From: Hyposmocoma kahamanoa
Lineage: Eukaryota > Arthropoda > Insecta > Lepidoptera > Cosmopterigidae
Length of the DNA: 64,000 bases
Reading direction: 5' to 3'
Assembly: GCF_003589595.1 (NCBI RefSeq)
Contig: NW_020653854.1
Location: 25,619,030 to 25,683,029, forward strand
Shown: positions 61,346 through 64,000 of the stretch, one piece after another
Layout of the letters: every line of letters starts with the position of its first letter
How positions within the stretch are numbered: the stretch's first letter is position 1
Program-made: the position numbers and the translations under genes
The notes under the pieces: generated by a model
The model's input: the letters and a program-made list of their open reading frames with translations, nothing else
Databases searched by the model: none
Told to the model about the DNA's origin: nothing

Positions 61346-61944
61346 TTGACAGTTTCCTGTTTATGTCTCACTTCTGGGTCTGCATCAGGTCCTAAAGCAA
61401 CGGCCACGTATTTAAGTTCGGAGCCGGCCACCTTGGGCCCTGACGGCGAGACAAACTTGCTCGCAGCCTTCCCAGGCTCCTCAATGGCATTGGGAGCTTT
61501 GCTCGACGCTCGGGAAGACGAAATGGAAGGCCGAACTTCGAATTCTGGCCTTTCCAACACCTTCATACTCATGTCCTCATCAATTTTTGCCCGTAACCGA
61601 TGCCTGTCCTCCACTACGTGAGGATCATCACCTTCTACTCCATGCCCATGGTGCATCATCCCTACCACAGGAAACTCTCCGACGTCATTTTGCTGCAGCG
61701 GAGGCGGCATCAACAACTCCGGACCAGCCTTCTGGATCCGTTTATACACATTATACACACTATCGTTCACACTCGAACTTTTAAACTCTGGCAAGTAAAA
61801 CAGAGCTCCTAACCACACGATCGCGAATGTCAAAAGTACAGAAACAATCAAATATTTCTCCCGCAAACGGAACGCGCGACGGGATATGGACGGCACGGGG
61901 ACGCCATTCACAAAACGCTGGTATGTAGGCAGGATCCCCGTCAT
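61342..61944 (-). CDS. alpha-Man-Ia: Mannosyl-oligosaccharide alpha-1,2-mannosidase IA, first coding exon (partial)
   Basis: This exon gives 201 residues of an insect class I (GH47) Golgi mannosidase, which trims Man9 to Man5 in N-glycan processing. Residues 1-30 form a short basic cytoplasmic tail (ILPTYQRFVNG, then SRRAFRLREK). Residues ~31-51 are a transmembrane signal-anchor (YLIVSVLLTFAIVWLGALFY), as in type II Golgi enzymes. Residues ~52-201 are a low-complexity luminal stem with NDSVYNVYKRIQKAGPELL and a charged end (ADPEVRHKQETVKE) that leads into the catalytic domain in relatives. The start ATG is the first in frame and gives the expected membrane topology. The frame runs 13 codons past the donor to a stop, which I take as intron. 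The GH47 catalytic residues are not in this exon. The call rests on recognising the N-terminus and topology; the isoform label is less certain than the family. Confidence 0.82.
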
Positions 61945-63589
61945 GTTTACGTAAACAGTTCTAACTATAATTCTAAATAAATAGTATTAGCGTTCAAACA
62001 GACGACCCGTCACTAGTGGTCGCCATTAAACAACTGCCAAAAGTGCCAACTTGAAGTTTAGTAGGTTTTTACATTGTATACCAGGACACGTAAATGTTTT
62101 CTACCAATCTTCAATCATTCGTGTTATTTTCTTGTAAATTGGGAAGAAAACTTACTGTGCTCACATATTATACATAAACCATTACTTTTCTGCAGTACGC
62201 TCTTCAGTTTTAGCAAAATTTCTATGTATTAGGGCTCAAAAAACAACTTATTTCAAAAAATTTTTTGAGCGGTCACACTTTCCACGATAAATATTTTAAG
62301 CGCCATCTGTTGAGGATTACATGAATCGACTGGTTAACTTTTTTACGTTACCCATATCCATTGGGTTCATCATATATATTCACACTTACAACTTTCTTGT
62401 AGTTTTGGTCATAATTTATAGATGTCGTATCGAGGCTTTGTAAAAGCATTTGACGTGCACTATCTGTAGATTAGGTACAAGATAGATTATTAATTTATTA
62501 TTTATAGAAAGTGTAATTATGCACAATTCCCTTTTTATTGTAGTCCTATGTTCAATTATTAATCTGCGTTCATGAGTTTACAAAATTGATAAATGGGATT
62601 CTATATTATTAATTTCAAAAGATCTATAACGTTAAGTACTAAGTAGTGAAATAACTTATAAAAATCGGTTAGAAATTAACGAATTGAATTCTTAATTATT
62701 TTTGTTATCTTTTTAAGCTGGTCGTTATTCAGCCATAATCATTGTAACTTACGCTCAATAAATAAAGTGTACCGTTGATATAATAAGGCTACTTCGGCAA
62801 AATGTCACTTTTCAGGAGAGAGGTTTCAAAATTCTACGATCGAAATCAGCCGATAACATTTTTTAATTGATTATATATAAAGAGAGTTATAAGATTTCAC
62901 ATATACGTAATTTGTTTCATATCGTTCATAAAAGCACTTTTTATGTTATGATTACATGTGGCTATTGTGGCTTTATTCATACGGGTATAACAAGCTCCCA
63001 ACCAGTTACGTCTCAAACAAAACCCTCGCGGAGCGCAACGCGCGCCATCTAGTTTTAATATATAGCTTTATTACATTACATTATCAAGAATTCGAAATAA
63101 TGATAATCGGTTCATCCATTCAAATTCATTCACAGAGAGACAACATTGTTGAGAAACTTTAACTCTCTTTTTTATTCCTAGCGAGATAAACAAACATTAT
63201 CATGATGAGTTACACTAAACTTGCCTTCTTAACATTTCGAAGGAGTTGCTTGCAATAAACTTTCATCTTGGATCAAATCAAACATGCATTTATTCAGTAA
63301 TTAATTATAATTATACTGCACAGTAGGAAGTTTGGATTACGGATAAAGGAGGAGAATAAAACAGCGAAATAAATTCAATTCGTTTTTATTTATATCATTA
63401 TTAATTTTCCTTTTAATTTTATAATAACAAAATACGATTCATATTTTATTTCATATTTAAGTAATGATTATAAGTAGGTAAAAAAAAATACAATTACTTT
63501 AAGTACATTATTGTTTTTATACTCTCAAATGAGATCAGTCAAAACTTATTTAGCGATAATTTACATGTTTATTCTATTTTAAATACAAT
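61945..63589. other. Intergenic region: mannosidase promoter and 5' UTR side
   Basis: About 1.6 kb separates the mannosidase start from the 3' end of the upstream gene. GCGCCATCTGTTGAGG (62301-62316) and GCGCCATCTAGTTTTAA (63043-63059) share a motif common in repeats here. AAATTTTTTGAGCGGTCACA at ~62258-62277 is the most GC-marked proximal sequence. No TATA box or initiator could be fixed with confidence. Confidence 0.4.
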
Positions 63590-63595
63590 TTTATT
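63590..63595 (-). terminator. AATAAA polyadenylation signal of the upstream gene
   Basis: TTTATT on the plus strand is AATAAA on the minus strand, 28 bases beyond the stop codon at 63623-63625. Other TTTATT hexamers lie nearby in this AT-rich DNA, so the exact signal used is uncertain. Confidence 0.5.
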
Positions 63596-63622
63596 TAATA
63601 TCTATTTTTAAATATATTTGTG

Positions 63623-64000
63623 CTATGAACGGGGTTTGAATCTTGACATGTAAAAATCGCAATCCGGGCAATACATGGCGGGTGGATTAACAGGTTTTTT
63701 ACGGCACAAGTTACATTGAGATTTCAGAGTAGCATTAGCTTGACTGTCACTTGAATAATTCCCGTTCATTTGCGGGGGTACAGGAGATTCCGTACCACCT
63801 TTAGTCCCCGGTTCGAAGGACACAGACTTCTTTTGAAGCTGTTTCGGTGGCGGCAAGTGTTGATACGGATTATACCCACTCTGGTACTGATATCCTATAT
63901 CGTTACCATTTTCCATTTGACTGTACGTGCGCTGTTGGTTCGAGTACGTCCTAGCATCGCGTTGATTTGTATTATTGTCTAAGTGATACGTGTTATTAGG
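63623..64000 (-). CDS. Unrecognised protein, C-terminal exon with CxxC-X11-CxxC motif (partial)
   Basis: The frame is open from the window edge to the TGA/TAA-type stop at 63623, giving 125 residues. It starts in the window with TYHLDNNTNQRDARTYSNQQ and includes an internal ATG at 63916 that need not be a start. Most of it is Gln/Asn/Pro/Tyr-rich and probably disordered (NGNDIGYQYQSGYNPYQH, PPPKQLQKKSVSFEPGTKG). The last ~30 residues are compact: QCNLCRKKPVNPPAMYCPDC and DFYMSRFKPRS. Four cysteines sit as C-X2-C-X11-C-X2-C, which could bind one zinc ion. Base composition and the strong motif argue for a real exon, and AATAAA follows. I cannot name the family. The gene is on the same strand as the mannosidase and upstream of it. 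Confidence 0.7.
   Translation of the reverse strand, partial: PNNTYHLDNNTNQRDARTYSNQQRTYSQMENGNDIGYQYQSGYNPYQHLPPPKQLQKKSVSFEPGTKGGTESPVPPQMNGNYSSDSQANATLKSQCNLCRKKPVNPPAMYCPDCDFYMSRFKPRS

Noticed and set aside
61346..61812. Three plus-strand frames over the mannosidase exon
   Set aside because: Antisense shadows of the minus-strand coding exon, with no independent motif.
1..64000. CRISPR array, integron, prophage or bacterial operon
   Set aside because: No regularly spaced direct repeats with unique spacers, no ribosome-binding-site-driven gene strings, and the spliced eukaryotic gene and SINEs argue against a prokaryotic origin.
1..64000. TTAGG telomeric repeats or a tandem satellite
   Set aside because: None seen. 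Repeats are dispersed, not tandem.

Overview
The window reads as a piece of an insect nuclear genome, most probably a moth or butterfly. It is AT-rich, has no bacterial-style operons, and holds a spliced gene whose N-terminus looks like insect class I alpha-mannosidase. It is packed with lepidopteran-type interspersed repeats: tRNA-derived SINEs with a GGCCGAACGG box A and GGTTCGATTCC box B, CR1/jockey-like LINE 3' ends, a D,D34D mariner and many short elements with terminal inverted repeats (TIRs). The species assignment is inference; nothing here was searched against a database.

Only the right end (61.3-64.0 kb) carries host coding sequence I can support, all on the minus strand. At 61342-61944 there is a first coding exon of 201 codons (cytoplasmic tail, transmembrane anchor and stem of a Golgi alpha-1,2-mannosidase IA) ending at a consensus splice donor; no further exon was recognised to its left, so much of the remaining window may be its first intron or intergenic DNA. 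At 63623-64000 there is the C-terminal exon of a second, unrecognised gene ending in a CxxC-X11-CxxC motif, with a nearby AATAAA signal. Its 3' end faces the mannosidase promoter across about 1.6 kb.

The rest (1-61 kb) is a graveyard of mobile elements. At 0-5 kb lies a mariner pseudogene next to LINE remnants. At 5-18 kb are TIR elements, two of them nested with LINEs, plus several hairpins and a CR1-like LINE end. At 18-36 kb are a 58-bp perfect inverted repeat, a TTAA-flanked element, a 31-bp-TIR element with an 8-bp target duplication, an old segmental duplication (22.4 kb versus 35.2 kb), and hAT-like and Harbinger-like elements. From 36 to 59 kb the sequence is dominated by SINEs.

One family, called RepA here, is a ~300-bp element with an A-rich tail and no obvious tRNA head. 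I count 19 copies or fragments, most of them between 38 and 59 kb. Nesting gives a relative chronology: LINE into RepA (25.7 kb), RepA into another repeat and a TIR element into that RepA (32.9 kb), LINE into a TIR element (7.1-8.0 kb), hAT-like element into or beside a LINE (11 kb), and one TIR element into another (40.0 kb). No CRISPR, rRNA gene, functional tRNA gene, viral gene or toxin gene was recognised.
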